DNA of 32,383 bases from Ignavibacteriales bacterium. GTDB lineage: Bacteria > Bacteroidota > Ignavibacteria > UBA10030. Made by a program: the position numbers and the translations under genes. Positions 31,164-32,383 of the stretch are shown piece after piece. Under the pieces are notes generated by a model. That model had not been told where the DNA came from. It did not search any database and saw only the letters and a list, made by a program, of their open reading frames with translations. The first letter of the stretch is position 1. Each line of letters opens with the position of its first letter. The stretch spans positions 1 through 32,383 of the forward strand of contig JACPSI010000127.1 of NCBI GenBank assembly GCA_016193365.1. The letters run 5' to 3'.

Positions 31164-32383
31164 ATGCCAAAAGTTGTTGTCATAGGAGCGGGTATTTCTG
31201 GGTTAGCGACCGCTTGGTGGCTCCACAAACAAGGCGTAGATGTTCTTGTACTCGAAAAAAATTCTCACGTCGGCGGAACGATGCAAACGATTCACGAAAA
31301 CGGCTGGCTCATTGAAACGGGGCCTCATAGCGCCCTCGAAACGACGCCGCTGTTTCAGACGCTTTTTGAAGATCTCGGGATCAGGGATGAGGTCGTTTAT
31401 GCCAATGAAGCTGCGAACAAGCGTTACATATTGCGTGACGGAAAACTTCATGCGCTTCCGATGTCGCCGGGCGCTTTTTTCCGGTCAAAGCTCTGGTCAT
31501 TTCCGGGCAAACTCCGTTTGTTGAAAGAGCCGTTTGTCGGTCGCGCGGACAAGGAAGAAACAGTCGCCGAATTCGTCGTCCGAAGACTTGGGCGGGAATT
31601 TCTGGATTACGCCATCAACCCATTTGTTGCAGGTGTGTTTGCGGGAGATCCGGAGCAGCTGAGCATTCAAGCAGCGTTTCCGAAACTCTACGCGCTGGAA
31701 AAGAATTACGGAGGTTTAATCAAGGGACAGATTCTTGGAGCGCGTGAGCGAAGGAAGCGCGCCGAAAAAGCCAAAGACCGTGCGGGCATGTTCTCGTTTA
31801 AGAACGGCATGCAGACATTGCCCGAAAGCCTCGCAAAAGCTCTCGTTGGTAGAGTTAAAACCAATGTTTCTGTGGAGAAAATGGCGGCATCGAAGTCATC
31901 AAACGGTGCCGGACACTCGTATGAAATTCACGGCTCCGAAAACGGAAGGTCGTTCAGTTTGACATGCGATTCTGTCATTCTTGCAATTCCGTCTTTTTAC
32001 GCCGCTGGTTTGATAGAACAGCTCGATGTCACTGTTGGACAGGCATTGAAAAGAATCTACTATCCTCCGGTGGCTGAGGTTTTCCTTGGTTTCAATGCGG
32101 AGGATGTTGGGAGGCCTCTCCATGGCTTTGGCTTCCTCGTGCCGGCAAAAGAACAACGAAATATTTTGGGAACAATTTGGTCGTCGACGATTTTTCCAGG
32201 CAGAGCTCCAGACGACGCTGTTGCGCTTACGACATTCGTAGGCGGTTCGCGGCAGCCGGAGCTTGCACTGAAGAACGATTCTGAACTAACCGAGACTGTC
32301 ACGAATGAATTGCAGGATCTCATGGAGGTGAAGGGCAAACCAATTCACGGAAAAGTCATTAGATGGGAAAGGGCTATTCCTCA
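31164..32383 (+). CDS. hemG: Protoporphyrinogen oxidase, HemY-type (3' end outside window)
   Basis: An open frame of 406 complete codons from ATG 31164 continues past the right edge, so the last part is missing. The start MPKVVVIGAGISGLATAWWL holds the FAD dinucleotide motif GAGISG (8-13), followed by the ribose-binding Glu (LVLEKNSHVGG). FINPF-type YAINPFVAGVFAGDPEQLS, typical of protoporphyrinogen oxidase, is clear near residues 150-170, and WERAIP lies at the edge, before the family's end block. The enzyme oxidises protoporphyrinogen IX (or coproporphyrinogen) with O2 and FAD. AGGTGA upstream within hemH serves as ribosome binding site. In some schemes the O2-dependent type is named hemY. 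Confidence 0.95.
   Translation, partial: MPKVVVIGAGISGLATAWWLHKQGVDVLVLEKNSHVGGTMQTIHENGWLIETGPHSALETTPLFQTLFEDLGIRDEVVYANEAANKRYILRDGKLHALPMSPGAFFRSKLWSFPGKLRLLKEPFVGRADKEETVAEFVVRRLGREFLDYAINPFVAGVFAGDPEQLSIQAAFPKLYALEKNYGGLIKGQILGARERRKRAEKAKDRAGMFSFKNGMQTLPESLAKALVGRVKTNVSVEKMAASKSSNGAGHSYEIHGSENGRSFSLTCDSVILAIPSFYAAGLIEQLDVTVGQALKRIYYPPVAEVFLGFNAEDVGRPLHGFGFLVPAKEQRNILGTIWSSTIFPGRAPDDAVALTTFVGGSRQPELALKNDSELTETVTNELQDLMEVKGKPIHGKVIRWERAIP

Overview
The window is a gene-dense bacterial chromosome segment of roughly 50% GC. It has no rRNA, tRNA, CRISPR array, transposase or phage module that I can see. Gene content suggests a lineage near the Ignavibacteria/Chlorobi side of the Bacteroidota-Chlorobiota group: NAD-type glutamate dehydrogenase, a ccsA/hemX-like gene leading a heme operon, a DUF1207-like outer-membrane barrel, an AmmeMemoRadiSam radical-SAM enzyme, and a long secreted tail-fibre-like repeat protein. 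Several upstream regions carry TTGNNN-N17-TANNTT boxes of the ordinary sigma-70 type. The taxonomic placement is inference; lipoproteins and outer-membrane proteins point to a double-membrane (diderm) cell.

Layout. (1) 1-9191, all minus strand: the 5' part of a secreted repeat protein (runs off the left edge), an exported amidase, a degenerate EEP-fold lipoprotein, gdhA, a 53-residue membrane protein too short for usual ORF calling, an outer-membrane beta-barrel, a lipoprotein and amrS. (2) 9367-13739, plus strand: anmK (peptidoglycan recycling), a TetA-like MFS transporter, then three unrecognised membrane proteins in one cassette, ending at a strong hairpin terminator. (3) 13796-18583, minus strand: a threonine dehydratase/serine racemase-type PLP enzyme and a DinB-fold protein, then an etfB-etfA-bifunctional nuclease-TPR operon. 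(4) 18680-24115, mixed: a solitary HisA with an Asp-to-Glu change at the first catalytic position, an ACT-domain protein, a PhoD-like phosphatase with an odd lipoprotein, a DUF1572 DinB-like protein, a response regulator with no recognised output domain, and a DUF59/SufT-type assembly factor. (5) 24327 to the right edge, plus strand: heme operon ccsA/hemX-hemA-hemCD (fused)-hemE-hemF-hemH-hemG/hemY, running off the right edge.

The heme operon takes glutamyl-tRNA to glutamate semialdehyde, then (after hemL and hemB steps encoded elsewhere) porphobilinogen to protoheme, using the O2-dependent enzymes HemF and HemY-type oxidase. This implies an organism that meets oxygen. EtfAB and gdhA connect flavin-linked and amino-acid catabolism to NAD and quinone pools. 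I found no convincing new multi-gene defence or mobile system. The most unusual items are the hemC-hemD fusion whose HemD half lacks its N-terminal strand, the unrecognised three-gene membrane cassette, the inactive-looking EEP lipoprotein, the HisA with altered catalytic residue, and structured leaders and palindromes at amrS and the MFS gene.
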